A stretch of DNA of 64,000 nucleotides from CAMLIZ01 sp036231905. GTDB taxonomy: Bacteria; Pseudomonadota; Gammaproteobacteria; Burkholderiales; Burkholderiaceae_C. Positions within the stretch are counted from its first letter, which is position 1. Each line of letters starts with the position of its first letter. The notes below the pieces were generated by a model. The model was given only the letters and a program-made list of their open reading frames with translations. It made no database searches and was not told the DNA's origin. Made by a program: the position numbers and the translations under genes. Where the stretch lies: contig NZ_JAZARE010000002.1 of the NCBI RefSeq assembly GCF_036231905.1, positions 310,001 to 374,000 on the forward strand, in the 5' to 3' direction. Positions 35,097 through 44,420 of the stretch are shown here, piece by piece.

Positions 35097-35843
35097 ATGC
35101 TGCCCGCGCTGCCCATCCTCAATCTCTCCGCCTACAAGTTCGTCGAGCTGCACGACCTGCCCGCGCTGCAGCAGCACCTGCTGGCGCAGGCTGAAGCGCG
35201 TGGCCTGAAGGGCACCGTGCTGCTGGCCGAAGAGGGCATCAACCTGTTCGTCGCCGGCCAGGAAACGCCGGTGCGCGAGTGGCTGGCAGTGCTGCGCGCC
35301 GACCCCCGGTTCGCCGACCTGCAGCCCAAGGAGAGCACCAGCGCCGAGGTGCCCTTCAAGCGCCTGCGGGTGAAGGTCAAGCGCGAGATCATCCGCATGA
35401 ACATGCCGGCCGTGCGGCCGGCGGCGGGCCGGGCCCCCGCGGTGGCGCCCGCGACGCTGGCCCGCTGGCTGGCCCAGGGCCATGACGATGACGGCCGGCC
35501 GGTGGTGACGCTGGACACCCGCAACGCGTTCGAGGTGGACCAGGGCGCCTTCGAAGGCGCCATCGATTGGCGCCTGGCCAAGTTCAGCGACTTTCCGGCT
35601 GCGCTGCAGGCCCACCGCGACGAGCTGGCCGGCAAGACGGTGGTGAGCTACTGCACCGGCGGCATCCGCTGCGAAAAAGCCGCGCTGGTGATGCAGAGCG
35701 CCGGGCTGGACCATGTGTACCAGCTCGAAGGCGGCATCCTCAAGTACTTTGAAGAGGCGCCCGGCGCGCCGCACTGGCGCGGCGACTGCTTCGTGTTCGA
35801 CGAGCGCATCGCGTTGGACCCGGCCCTGCAGCCAGCAGATTGA
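35097..35843 (+). CDS. trhO: tRNA uridine(34) hydroxylase (rhodanese-related)
   Basis: A 248-residue TrhO/YceA protein. The N-terminal domain has ALPILNLSAYKFVEL and GTVLLAEEGINLFVAG. The rhodanese domain runs from about residue 120, with the active Cys186 in YCTGGIRCEKA. The family makes 5-hydroxyuridine at position 34 of certain tRNAs using oxygen, before later modification to 5-methoxy or 5-carboxymethoxyuridine. The gene stands alone between the ferritin-like pair and the convergent S9 peptidase gene, four bases from the latter's stop. Confidence 0.92.
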   Translation: MLPALPILNLSAYKFVELHDLPALQQHLLAQAEARGLKGTVLLAEEGINLFVAGQETPVREWLAVLRADPRFADLQPKESTSAEVPFKRLRVKVKREIIRMNMPAVRPAAGRAPAVAPATLARWLAQGHDDDGRPVVTLDTRNAFEVDQGAFEGAIDWRLAKFSDFPAALQAHRDELAGKTVVSYCTGGIRCEKAALVMQSAGLDHVYQLEGGILKYFEEAPGAPHWRGDCFVFDERIALDPALQPAD

Positions 35844-35847
35844 GCGT

Positions 35848-38022
35848 TCAGTTCGGCGCGGCGGTGAGCCCCCACTGCTGCAGCATGAAGGTGTACACCT
35901 GTGCCCGCTCCTTCAGCGCATCGAATCGACCCGACGCGCCCCCATGGCCGGCGTCCATGTTGATGTCGAACAGCAGCGGCTGGGTGTCGGTCTTCAAGGT
36001 GCGCAGCTTGGCCACGTATTTGGCCGGCTCCCAGTAGGGCACCTGGCTGTCGTTGAAGCTGGTGCGCAGGTACATCGCCGGGTAGGCGCCGGGCATCAGG
36101 TTGTCGTAGGGGCTGTAGAAGCGCATCCAGCGGTATTGCGATTCGATCTTGGGGTTGCCCCACTCGATGAACTCGCCGGTGGTCAGCGGCAGCGTCTCGT
36201 CCAGCATGGTGTTGATCACGTCCAGGAACGGCACCTCCGCCACCACCGCCTTGAACAGGTCCGGCCGCAGGTTGGTGACTGCGCCCATCAACAAGCCACC
36301 GGCGCTGCCGCCCTGGATGATCAGCTGCTGCGGCGTGGTGAAGCCCTGCTGCACCAGCGCCTCGGCGGCGCTGATGAAGTCGGTGAAGGTGGTCATCTTG
36401 CGCTCGAGCTTGCCGGCGTCGTACCAGGCGCGGCCGAGGTCCCCGCCGCCGCGGATGTGGGCGATGGCGAACACCACGCCCCGGTCCAGCAGCGACAGCC
36501 GCGCGGACGAGAAGCGCGGGTCCATCGGCAGGCCGTAGCTGCCATAGCCGTAGAGCAGCGTGGGCTGCGGCACGCCGGGCCGGCGCAGGTCGCGCCGGTA
36601 CACCAGCGACACCGGAACGCGCGTGCCGTCGGTGGCCGTGGCCCAGACGCGTTCGGACGCATACCGCGCCGGGTCGTAGCCACCCAGCACCGGCTGCACC
36701 TTGCGCAGGGTGCGCGTCTGGCGCGCCAGGTCGTAGTCGTAGACCGACGGTGGCACGGTGAGCGACTGGAAGGCGAAGCGGAAGCTGTCCGTGTCGTATT
36801 CGGGGTTGTCGCTGGCCGAGGCGGTGTACACCGCCTCGTGGAAGGCGATGCGGTGCTGGCGGCCGCTCTTGAAGTCGAACACCCGCAGCTTGATCGACCC
36901 CTCTTCACGCTCCTGCAGCACCATGTGCCCGCGCAGCATCGTCAGCTGCTCCAGCATGGCGTCAGGCCGATGCGCCACCAGCTCCCGCGCGCCCTGCAGG
37001 GACGGCTTGGCCGCCGGGGTGCTGACGAGGCGGAAGTTGCGCCCGGTGTCGTTGACCAGCAGGTAGAACAGGCCGTTGCGGTGCTCCAGCTGGTATTCGC
37101 GGCCGGTACGGCGCGGCAGCACCGTGCGCCAGGCGGCGCGCGGCGTGGCCGCGTCCAGCACGCGCAGCTCGGTGGTGTCCTTGCTCACGCTGCTGAGCAC
37201 CAGGTAGCGCCGGTCCTGGGTGTGCGACAGCTGCAGGTCGAACAACTCATCCTTCTCCTCGTACAGCAGGGTGTCAGGGCCCGGCTGGCCGAGGGTGTGG
37301 CGCCAGAGGCGATGGCTGCGCTTGGCGTCGTCGTCGGTGGTGTAGAAGATCGTGCGGTTGTCCAGTGCCCATTGGAAGCTGGACACCTTGTGGCGCTGCC
37401 AGGGCAGGGGCTGGCCGGTGGCGATGTCCTTGGCCTGGAGCAGGAAATCGCGCGCGCCGGTGTCGTCGGTGGAATAAGCGAGCAGCCGGCCATCTGGGCT
37501 GACCGCCATGTCGCCCAGCGCGAGGAACTTGCGGCCGCGCGCCATCTCGTTCAGGTCCAGCAGCACCTGTTCGGGCGCCTGCGGGTCATAACGCCGTTGC
37601 GTCCCCTGCGCCTGGCGACGCAGGTAAACCGGGTACTGGCCGCCTTCGACCGTGCGGCTGAAGTACCAGTGCGCGCCATCGCGGGTCGGCACGGCTTCGT
37701 CGGCCTGCTGCACCCGGCCCAGCATCTCCTGGTAGAGGCGCTCACGAAAGCCGTCGAGCGGCTTGAACCAGGCGGCCGTGTAGGCGGCCTCGGCGCGCAG
37801 GTAGGCCAGCACCTCCGGGTTGTCGCGCTCGCGCAGCCAGAAGTAGTCGTCGATTCGCTGGTCGCCATGAACGCTCACGTCCTTCGGCACACGGGCGGCC
37901 CGGGGTGCCACGGGCGTGGAGGCGGCATCGGCCGCAGCGGGCGTCGGCGTGTCGGTGGCGCACGCACAGAACACCAGCGCCAGGGTGTGCGGCAGCAGCC
38001 GCAACAGGAGTCGATTCAGCAT
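35848..38022 (-). CDS. S9 family peptidase (oligopeptidase B type), exported
   Basis: A 724-residue prolyl-oligopeptidase-family serine peptidase. Residues 1-20 are hydrophobic and end in a double cysteine (ALVFCACATDTP), suggesting export and perhaps a lipoprotein, although the lipobox is poor. A beta-propeller domain occupies about 30-430. The catalytic domain starts near YGYGSYGLPMDPRF, with the nucleophile in GGSAGGLLMG, Asp in FNDSQVPYWEP and His in DAGHGGASG. Oligopeptidase B cleaves short peptides after Lys or Arg. The start at 38022 is chosen because the frame beyond it, to 38226, lies in the pirin gene and has no signal peptide. Confidence 0.9.
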   Translation of the reverse strand: MLNRLLLRLLPHTLALVFCACATDTPTPAAADAASTPVAPRAARVPKDVSVHGDQRIDDYFWLRERDNPEVLAYLRAEAAYTAAWFKPLDGFRERLYQEMLGRVQQADEAVPTRDGAHWYFSRTVEGGQYPVYLRRQAQGTQRRYDPQAPEQVLLDLNEMARGRKFLALGDMAVSPDGRLLAYSTDDTGARDFLLQAKDIATGQPLPWQRHKVSSFQWALDNRTIFYTTDDDAKRSHRLWRHTLGQPGPDTLLYEEKDELFDLQLSHTQDRRYLVLSSVSKDTTELRVLDAATPRAAWRTVLPRRTGREYQLEHRNGLFYLLVNDTGRNFRLVSTPAAKPSLQGARELVAHRPDAMLEQLTMLRGHMVLQEREEGSIKLRVFDFKSGRQHRIAFHEAVYTASASDNPEYDTDSFRFAFQSLTVPPSVYDYDLARQTRTLRKVQPVLGGYDPARYASERVWATATDGTRVPVSLVYRRDLRRPGVPQPTLLYGYGSYGLPMDPRFSSARLSLLDRGVVFAIAHIRGGGDLGRAWYDAGKLERKMTTFTDFISAAEALVQQGFTTPQQLIIQGGSAGGLLMGAVTNLRPDLFKAVVAEVPFLDVINTMLDETLPLTTGEFIEWGNPKIESQYRWMRFYSPYDNLMPGAYPAMYLRTSFNDSQVPYWEPAKYVAKLRTLKTDTQPLLFDINMDAGHGGASGRFDALKERAQVYTFMLQQWGLTAAPN

Positions 38023-38140
38023 GGGAGGATGGGCGCGCGGTCTCCGCAGACGCCGCGCGCAGCAAGCAAAGCGCGAGTGTAGGCAGCCCCGGCCCGAAGC
38101 CGCCTGCGCGGGGACCGCCACGCGCGCCGCTACCCCGCGC

Positions 38141-38842
38141 TCAGGGGGCCAGGTCGAACACCAGCACCTCGGCTGCCTCACCGCCGCCCAGCACCAGGCG
38201 CTCCTCCTGGGCAAGGGCCAGCGCATCGCCTGCCGCCAGCAGCTGGCCGTTCACATGCAGCCTGCCGCGTACCAGGTGCACATAGGCCAGCCGAGCCGGG
38301 TCCAACGCCAGCTCTGCGCGCTCCTCACCATCGAACAGCCCGGCGTGCAGTGCGGCGTCGGCGTTGAGTGTCAGGGACCCGTCGCGCCCGTCCTGTGAGG
38401 CCACCAGCCGCAGCCGGCCGCGCTTGTCCTCATCCGCAAAGCGCTTCTGCTCGTAGCTGGGCGCCACGTTCATGCGGTCGGGCAGGATCCAGATCTGCAG
38501 GAAATGCGTGGCCCGGCCCTCGGCATGGTTGAACTCACTGTGGCGCACGCCGCTGCCCGCGCTCATGCGCTGCACGTCGCCGGGCATGATGACCGCGCCG
38601 GTGCCCAGGCTGTCCTTGTGGGCCAGCTCACCCTCCAGCACGTAGCTCACGATTTCCATGTCGCGGTGGCCGTGCGTGCCAAAGCCGGTGCCAGGCGCGA
38701 TGCGGTCCTCGTTGATCACGCGCAGGTTGCCGAAACCCATGCGGCGTGGGTTGTGGTAGTCCGCAAACGAGAAGCTGTGGTACGACTTCAGCCAGCCGTG
38801 GTCGGCAAAACCACGGTCCGCGGCGCGAATCAGTTCGATCAT
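38141..38842 (-). CDS. Pirin family protein (YhaK-like)
   Basis: A 233-residue bicupin. It has the pirin signature HGWLKSYHSFSFADYHNPRRMGF, and the metal site is made by HGHRDME and HSEFNH in the N-terminal cupin. Members are iron or nickel proteins with quercetinase or redox-sensing activity. The gene is divergent from a LysR regulator gene, like yhaK/yhaJ in E. coli, so that regulator probably controls it. The ATG at 38842 matches the family start; the longer frame crosses the regulatory gap. Confidence 0.9.
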   Translation of the reverse strand: MIELIRAADRGFADHGWLKSYHSFSFADYHNPRRMGFGNLRVINEDRIAPGTGFGTHGHRDMEIVSYVLEGELAHKDSLGTGAVIMPGDVQRMSAGSGVRHSEFNHAEGRATHFLQIWILPDRMNVAPSYEQKRFADEDKRGRLRLVASQDGRDGSLTLNADAALHAGLFDGEERAELALDPARLAYVHLVRGRLHVNGQLLAAGDALALAQEERLVLGGGEAAEVLVFDLAP

Positions 38843-38907
38843 GGGGCGTGCTCCTTGTGCTGTCACTTCACTGTAGGCAGCCGTGGCCATGCGGCGGCGG
38901 GGCGTGC

Positions 38908-38924
38908 TTGAAGCGAACGTTCAA
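38908..38924. promoter_or_regulatory. Candidate LysR-type operator
   Basis: TTGAA (38908-38912) and TTCAA (38920-38924) form a perfect inverted repeat around seven bases, in the 87-base gap between the pirin and LysR genes. It ends six bases before the LysR ATG, so binding would allow autoregulation and control of pirin. LysR-type proteins commonly bind such dyads. Confidence 0.5.
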
Positions 38925-38929
38925 ATAAG

Positions 38930-39931
38930 ATGAACTCCATGCCCGACCAACACCATGCCCTCACGCCCGAAGCGCTGGCGATGATGGACACCATCGCACG
39001 CACCGGCAGCTTCGCCGCGGCCGCGCGCGAGCTCGGCAAGGTGCCCTCCGCCCTCACCTACAGCGTGCGCCAGCTGGAGGACGCGCTCGATGTGCTGCTG
39101 TTCGACCGGCGCTCGCGCCAGGCCCAGCTCACCGCGGCCGGCGAGGAGCTGCTCAACGAAGGCAGGCGCCTGCTGGCCGAGATGGAAGCGGTGGCCAACC
39201 GGGTCAAGCGCGTGTCCACCGGCTGGGAGACGCAGCTCACCATCGCGGTGGACGGCGCCTTGTCGCGGCTGACCATGTTCGAGCTGTGCGAGGCGTTTTA
39301 TGCCCTGCGGCCCGATGGACGGGACGGGCCGGGCACCCGGCTGCGCCTGCGCACCGAAGTGATGTCCGGCACCTGGGAGGCGCTGCTGTCCGGCCAGGCC
39401 GACCTGGCGATCGGCGCGTTCGGTGACACACCGCCGCCGGCCGGCGTGGACGCGCAGCCGCTGGGCGACATGGACTTCGTGTTCGCGGTGGCGCCGCATC
39501 ATCCACTGGCCGCGCATGACGGCCCCATCACCGATGCCGAACTGCTGACCCACCGCGCCGTGGCGGTGGCGGACACGGCCCAGCGCATGTCGCCACGCAC
39601 GGTGAACCTGCTGCCCGGGCAGGAGGTGTTCACCGTGGCCAGCGTGCAGGCCAAGATCGAAGCGCAGGTGCGTTGCCTGGGTTGCGGCTTCGTGCCCGAG
39701 CCGCTGGCGCGCGAACACATCCGCGCCGGCCGGCTGGTGGTGAAGGAGGTGGCGCGCACGCTGCACAAGGCGCGCTTCGGCTACGCCTGGCGCGCTGGCG
39801 CCGTGCCCCAGCCGCGCAAGGCACCGCAAGGGCTGGCGCTGCAATGGTGGCTCGCCCAGCTGGACAGTCCCGCCACCCGCCGCGCACTGATCGAGCACCA
39901 TGCCGGCCTGCTGGCCAGCGCGGTGGACTGA
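38930..39931 (+). CDS. LysR family transcriptional regulator (YhaJ-like)
   Basis: A 333-residue regulator. The winged helix-turn-helix lies at about 12-70 (ALAMMDTIARTGSFAAAARELGKVPSALTYSVRQLE). The effector-binding periplasmic-protein-like domain follows from about 95. The last 40 residues hold WWLAQLDSPATRRALIEHH. A second ATG three codons downstream (38939) is also possible. Its stop overlaps the gluQ start (TGATG). E. coli YhaJ has been linked to quinone-like and aromatic compounds; a similar inducer here is only inference. Confidence 0.9.
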   Translation: MNSMPDQHHALTPEALAMMDTIARTGSFAAAARELGKVPSALTYSVRQLEDALDVLLFDRRSRQAQLTAAGEELLNEGRRLLAEMEAVANRVKRVSTGWETQLTIAVDGALSRLTMFELCEAFYALRPDGRDGPGTRLRLRTEVMSGTWEALLSGQADLAIGAFGDTPPPAGVDAQPLGDMDFVFAVAPHHPLAAHDGPITDAELLTHRAVAVADTAQRMSPRTVNLLPGQEVFTVASVQAKIEAQVRCLGCGFVPEPLAREHIRAGRLVVKEVARTLHKARFGYAWRAGAVPQPRKAPQGLALQWWLAQLDSPATRRALIEHHAGLLASAVD

Positions 39932-40815
39932 TGGAGTACATCGGCCGCTTTGCGCCCTCGCCCACCGGCCCGCTGCATGCCGGCTCGCTGGTGGCGGCGC
40001 TGGCCAGCTGGCTGGATGCGCGTGCGCATGGCGGCCGCTGGCTGGTGCGCATCGAGGACGTGGACACACCGCGCTGCATGCCGGGTGCAGACGTCGAGAT
40101 CCTGCGCCAGCTCACGGCCCTGGGCCTGCGGCCGGACGAGCCGCCGGTGTGGCAGTCCCAACGCGCCGCGGGGTACGAGGCAGCCCTGCAGCGCCTGATC
40201 GCCCGGGGTGACGCCTATGGTTGCCGCTGCACCCGCCGGCAGATCGAGCTGGCGCTGGAGGCGGCTGGCCGCCCGCATGCGCGCCACCACGAGCTGGTGT
40301 ACCCGGGAACCTGCCGCCTTGCCCCGCCCACGGCCGCACCCCGCGCCTGGCGCGTGCGCTGCGGGGATGAGGCCCGCCCCGTCGTGGTCGACTGGCATGA
40401 CCGCCGCCTCGGCCCGCAGCGCCAGGACGTCACCCACGCGGTGGGTGACTTCGTGCTGCGCCGCGCCGACGGCCTGTGGGCCTACCAGCTGGCCGTGGTG
40501 GTGGACGACGCCGAACAAGGCATCACGCACATCGTGCGCGGCGAGGACCTGGCCGACAACACGGCGCGCCAGATCCACCTGCAGCGCCTGCTCCGGCTTG
40601 CCCTGCCACGGTATCTGCACACGCCGCTGGTGCGCGATGCGCGGGGCGAGAAGCTGTCCAAGCAACACGGCGCACCGGCCCTGGACGTCGCCCGCCCGAT
40701 CGAGGCCTTGCAGGCGGCAGCCGAGGTGCTGGGGCTGCCGCCACAGAGCGCCGCCACATCCGCCGACTGGCTGGCATCCGCGGTGCCGGCATGGCGGGGG
40801 CGCTGGATGGCATGA
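39931..40815 (+). CDS. gluQ: Glutamyl-Q tRNA(Asp) synthetase
   Basis: A 294-residue truncated glutamyl-tRNA synthetase homologue. The HIGH-like motif is PSPTGPLHAGSL and the KMSKS-like motif is KLSKQ. The zinc site has GCRCTRRQ and YPGTC. The anticodon-binding domain is absent, as expected for this family. It attaches glutamate to queuosine at position 34 of tRNA(Asp). It overlaps the LysR gene stop, and may be cotranscribed with the FKBP gene that follows after 31 bases. Confidence 0.94.
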   Translation: MEYIGRFAPSPTGPLHAGSLVAALASWLDARAHGGRWLVRIEDVDTPRCMPGADVEILRQLTALGLRPDEPPVWQSQRAAGYEAALQRLIARGDAYGCRCTRRQIELALEAAGRPHARHHELVYPGTCRLAPPTAAPRAWRVRCGDEARPVVVDWHDRRLGPQRQDVTHAVGDFVLRRADGLWAYQLAVVVDDAEQGITHIVRGEDLADNTARQIHLQRLLRLALPRYLHTPLVRDARGEKLSKQHGAPALDVARPIEALQAAAEVLGLPPQSAATSADWLASAVPAWRGRWMA

Positions 40816-40846
40816 TGCGCCCCTTCGACGTTTCAAAGGAGTTGCC

Positions 40847-41203
40847 ATGACCACCACACCCTCGGGCCTGCAGTACGAAGACACCACGCCGGGCCAGGGC
40901 GCCGAAGCGCACAAGGGCCAGACGGTGCGTGTGCACTACACCGGCTGGCTGCACGACCCCACGCAAGCCAATGCGCGCGGCCGCAAGTTCGACTCCAGCA
41001 AGGACCGCGACGATCCCTTCGAGTTCCCCCTGGGCGCGGGCCATGTGATCAAGGGCTGGGACGAAGGCGTGCAGGGCATGAAGGTCGGCGGCACCCGCGT
41101 GCTCACCATCCCGCCGGAGCTGGGCTACGGCGCCCGTGGCGCGGGCGGCGTGATTCCGCCGAACGCGACGCTGGTGTTCGAGGTGGAGCTGCTGGCGGTC
41201 TGA
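40847..41203 (+). CDS. FKBP-type peptidyl-prolyl isomerase
   Basis: A 118-residue single-domain FKBP. GQTVRVHYTGWL, FDSS, PFEFPLGAGHVIKGWDEGV, IPPELGYG and NATLVFEVELL cover the full fold. It catalyses cis-trans isomerisation of proline bonds in the cytoplasm; there is no signal peptide. AAAGGAG stands six bases before the ATG. Confidence 0.94.
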   Translation: MTTTPSGLQYEDTTPGQGAEAHKGQTVRVHYTGWLHDPTQANARGRKFDSSKDRDDPFEFPLGAGHVIKGWDEGVQGMKVGGTRVLTIPPELGYGARGAGGVIPPNATLVFEVELLAV

Positions 41204-41204
41204 T

Positions 41205-41243
41205 GAAAAAAGCCCGCCCGGTTTGCAGCCGGGGCGGGCTTTG
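41205..41243. terminator. Bidirectional terminator between FKBP and TonB receptor genes
   Basis: AGCCCGCCC (41211-41219) pairs with GGGCGGGCT (41232-41240). The minus strand then reads TTTTTT, and the plus strand TTTGTG. It serves the two convergent genes, and is stronger for the TonB receptor gene. Confidence 0.88.
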
Positions 41244-41262
41244 TGACGCGTGGACGGCGCGC

Positions 41263-44019
41263 TTACTTGAACTGGTAGGACACCACCCCGTACCAGAACC
41301 GGCCGCGCGGGTCGGCAAACGACGCCGCATAACCGGCGGCATGCGATCCGTATGACGACACGGCCGTGAACGGCGGCTCCTCGTCGGTGAGGTTGCGCAC
41401 GCCCAGGCGCAAGGTCAGGTCCTTGATGCCCTTGAAGCTGACCGAGGCGTTGAAGCGGCTGGTGTCCTTGACCTTGTGCTCGGTGAGCACGCCCACGTTG
41501 AAGTCGACCAGCGCAGCGCTCTCGGTCCAGCCCTTCACAAACACGTTTTCCAGCGTCACCGTCCATGGGCCGGCGCTCAGGTCGACTGCAGCGGTGTGCT
41601 GCCAGCGCGGCACGGGTTGCACGGAAGCGCCGTCTCCCGCTGTGCCCACGTAACTCGTGAACTCGCCGCCGCGCTCGGCCTGTTGTTTCCATTGCGCGAC
41701 GTAGGTGCCCACCAGGCTAGCGCCCAGCCGCATCCCTTCGCCCAGCGGGACATTGCCACGCAGATCGATGTCCAGACCAGAGGTGCGCAGTTCACCGAGG
41801 TTCTGCACCGGCGTCTCGATGTACGAGATGAAGCCCTGCGCATTGCGCACGACGCGGTCCCTGTACTTGGCGTACAGGGCAGGGTCGGACAGGATCGCAT
41901 CGCCACCGATCACGCTGATCTGGTCACGCTTGACGATCATCCAGTAGTCCAACGTGGCCGAGATGGAACGGGTGGGCTCGAACACCACACCTGCCGAGAA
42001 CTGCCGCGACTTCTCAGGCTTCAGGTTCGGGCTGGCGAAGTTGTGGACGTTGTATTGGATCTCGCACTTCGGATCCGTTTCGAAGCCCGGAGGGCACTCG
42101 GGGTCCTTCAAGCTGTTGGCGGTGTTGGTGGTCGCCGGCGGGCTGTTCACGTCCCACAAGGTGGGTGCACGGAAGCCGGTGCCCGCCGCAGCGCGCAACG
42201 CCAACTCCCGGGTGGGTTGGAACCGGATCGTGGCCCGGGGATTGAAGGTCGACCCGAAGTCGCTGTAGTGGTCGTACCGTGCCGCGATGCCGGCCTCCCA
42301 ACCCTTGGCAAAGGGGAGATTCAGCTCTGCAAACACCGCCTTGATGCTCCGGGACGCACGGGTCGTGGGCACCGAGCCTTCGCCGCCGATGTGCAGGCCG
42401 GCAGAGTAGTCCGGGTTGACCGGCACGTCTTCGGCCTTTTCCCGGCGCAGGTCGACGCCCCAGGCGAGCGCCATGTTGCCGCCGCCCATTGCCATCAGCT
42501 CGCGGCTGGCACGGAAGTCGATCTCGGTGGTCGTGCTCTTGGAGCGCCGCATCGGGCCTTCCATCAGCGACGACTGCCATAGCGCATCGCCGGCCGCATT
42601 GCTGGGCCCGAACGGATTGATGTTGCCCGTGGCCAGTGCATCGAGGAACCGGCCCTCGTGTACGTAGCCGAAGTAGTTCAGCGCGCCCTTGGCCTGCGAC
42701 AGGTTGAGCGCGGTGTTGTAGTCCCAGCCGGCCATCGTGCCCTGCGCACCAAGGACTACCCGCGCCTGGGTGTTGACGTTGTCGTTGATTCGGTTGCCCA
42801 CCGGGATGGCCCGCAGGGCCACCTCGGTCATCCCGTCACCGTCCGGGTCGAAGTCCGCCGGCGTATAGCCCAGCTGCAACAGCAGGTCGCTCGGGAAGAA
42901 GGGGCTGCTCACCGGCATCAAGGGGTGCGCATAGTCGCCGGCCACCGGATCCAGGTGAGTCGCACCCCAGAAGATCGGGGTGGGCGCCACGCGGCCGATG
43001 TTGTGGTTTCGCGCGTAGGACGCCTCCAGGAACAGCTGATGGTCGTCCGACAGGTTGTAGCTCACCCGGGTGAACAGGTCGCCCTTTTCCTGGTCAGGCA
43101 GGTTGTCGAGCGTGGCCGCATAGATGAAGCGGCAGATCTTCCGGGGGGTTCCGTTCGGGCTGGCGGGTTGCTCGACGACGACCGTGAACTGCGGATCGCA
43201 CGGGAGGAACTGGGACCCGGGGTTGAGTTCGGGGAATGCGCCCGGCGTGATGCGGAAGTCGGTCAGGCGGCCTGGGAAACCGCCGCCGGAGGTGGGCGGA
43301 GACGACCCCGGGATCTCCTGTACGCCGCGGTTGTACAGCTGCTGCTCGATGGCCTTCAGGCGCTTGTTCTTCTGGTAGTTCGCTGTTGCAAGCACGTTGA
43401 AGCGATCACTCGCGAGGTCACCGAACCCCAGGGCGATGGACAGGCCCTGCTCCGTGCCTCCAATGCCCTTCTCGGTGTCGCCATAGCGCAGCGTGACCTC
43501 TCCCCTCTGGTAGTCCCGCCGCGTGATGAAGTTGATCACCCCGCCCACGGCATCCGTGCCGTACACCGCAGACGCGCCATCCCGAAGCACCTCGATGCGA
43601 TCGATGGCGGCAAAGGGAATGCTGTTCAAGTCCACCGACGCGCTGCCGCCGATGGAACCGAACGGATGGTTCGCCAGGCGGCGGCCGTTCAGCAGCACCA
43701 GCGTCGAGTTGGCTCCCAGACCGCGCAGGTTGGCGTTGGAGGTGGCGTAACCGGCGCCTTGCGTCGTGTCCGACACCAAGGCGGTGCTGGCGGACACGCG
43801 CTTGAGCAGGTCCTCCACGTTGGTGGCGCCGCTCTTCTCGATCTGGTCGCGCGTCATGATGGTCACCGGCAGCGCGGTCTCCGCGTCCACCCGCTTGATC
43901 GATGAACCGGTGATCTCCACGCGCTGGGCCTCTTGCGCCCAGGTCGTGCCACTGCCTGCCAAGACCAGGCTTCCCACTGCCAGGGCAACCGCCCGCGCCA
44001 CTGCTGTTCGGTCGAACAT
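41263..44019 (-). CDS. TonB-dependent outer-membrane receptor
   Basis: A 918-residue receptor. A signal peptide (residues 1-28) ends at TTWAQ. A TonB-box-like stretch QRVEITGSSIKR follows, then the plug domain to about residue 165 (LVLLNGRRLANHP, IEVLRDGASAVYGTDAVGGVINFITR). The 22-strand barrel covers the rest, ending with Phe-Lys (YGVVSYQFK). The barrel contains the usual GFRAPTLWDVNSPPA element. It imports a scarce nutrient by energy from TonB-ExbBD. The ligand cannot be told, and no transporter or enzyme gene is linked. GGAGAGAGG precedes the ATG. Confidence 0.95.
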   Translation of the reverse strand: MFDRTAVARAVALAVGSLVLAGSGTTWAQEAQRVEITGSSIKRVDAETALPVTIMTRDQIEKSGATNVEDLLKRVSASTALVSDTTQGAGYATSNANLRGLGANSTLVLLNGRRLANHPFGSIGGSASVDLNSIPFAAIDRIEVLRDGASAVYGTDAVGGVINFITRRDYQRGEVTLRYGDTEKGIGGTEQGLSIALGFGDLASDRFNVLATANYQKNKRLKAIEQQLYNRGVQEIPGSSPPTSGGGFPGRLTDFRITPGAFPELNPGSQFLPCDPQFTVVVEQPASPNGTPRKICRFIYAATLDNLPDQEKGDLFTRVSYNLSDDHQLFLEASYARNHNIGRVAPTPIFWGATHLDPVAGDYAHPLMPVSSPFFPSDLLLQLGYTPADFDPDGDGMTEVALRAIPVGNRINDNVNTQARVVLGAQGTMAGWDYNTALNLSQAKGALNYFGYVHEGRFLDALATGNINPFGPSNAAGDALWQSSLMEGPMRRSKSTTTEIDFRASRELMAMGGGNMALAWGVDLRREKAEDVPVNPDYSAGLHIGGEGSVPTTRASRSIKAVFAELNLPFAKGWEAGIAARYDHYSDFGSTFNPRATIRFQPTRELALRAAAGTGFRAPTLWDVNSPPATTNTANSLKDPECPPGFETDPKCEIQYNVHNFASPNLKPEKSRQFSAGVVFEPTRSISATLDYWMIVKRDQISVIGGDAILSDPALYAKYRDRVVRNAQGFISYIETPVQNLGELRTSGLDIDLRGNVPLGEGMRLGASLVGTYVAQWKQQAERGGEFTSYVGTAGDGASVQPVPRWQHTAAVDLSAGPWTVTLENVFVKGWTESAALVDFNVGVLTEHKVKDTSRFNASVSFKGIKDLTLRLGVRNLTDEEPPFTAVSSYGSHAAGYAASFADPRGRFWYGVVSYQFK

Positions 44020-44361
44020 GAGCCTCTCTCCTGCAAAGGTTGATCGGATGAACCTTGTTCCTCCGGCAAGCTCAGGGGCTTCATGAACCGATGGCTTGCC
44101 AAAGCCAACCGATTCTGTCCATCGGCCGGTGCAGCCTTCCCCAGGGAAACCCGCTTATCCGCAGCCCGTGGAGGCACCGGCCCAGCGCCTGGCCGCCACG
44201 CGCATGCGCGCAGACCCTGCGCGCCGCTCCGGCGTTTTGGCAGCACGGGGCAAACACGATGAATTGGCACGTTGTCTAGACAGGACCATCCAAGGCAGGC
44301 AATCCCTAGTTTGCGGATCACATCCCGTTGGGGTGCAGCAACACACCCGGGGACCACCAAA
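44020..44361. other. Non-coding region upstream of the TonB receptor gene
   Basis: About 340 bases with no credible gene. It holds the ribosome binding site of the receptor gene and a 10-base perfect palindrome, TGTCTAGACA (44273-44282), of unknown meaning. I looked for a cobalamin riboswitch and for an iron-box pattern and saw neither. Confidence 0.5.
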
Positions 44362-44395
44362 GGAAAACGCCCCGCGGGCGAACCGGCGGGGCGCT
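44362..44395 (-). terminator. Terminator after the DEAD-box helicase gene
   Basis: CGCCCCGC (44368-44375) pairs with GCGGGGCG (44386-44393), and the minus strand continues TTTTCC. It lies 25 bases after the helicase stop. Confidence 0.85.
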
Positions 44396-44420
44396 GCAAC
44401 TGAGGGCTGACCCGAGCGGA

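Noticed and set aside
44273..44282. Palindrome TGTCTAGACA as an operator
   Set aside because: Ten bases is short, no second copy was seen, and it is over 250 bases from the receptor start. It is recorded only as part of the non-coding region.
44020..44361. Riboswitch before the TonB receptor gene, for example cobalamin
   Set aside because: The conserved cobalamin-box sequence was not found, and the ribosome site is not in an evident stem.
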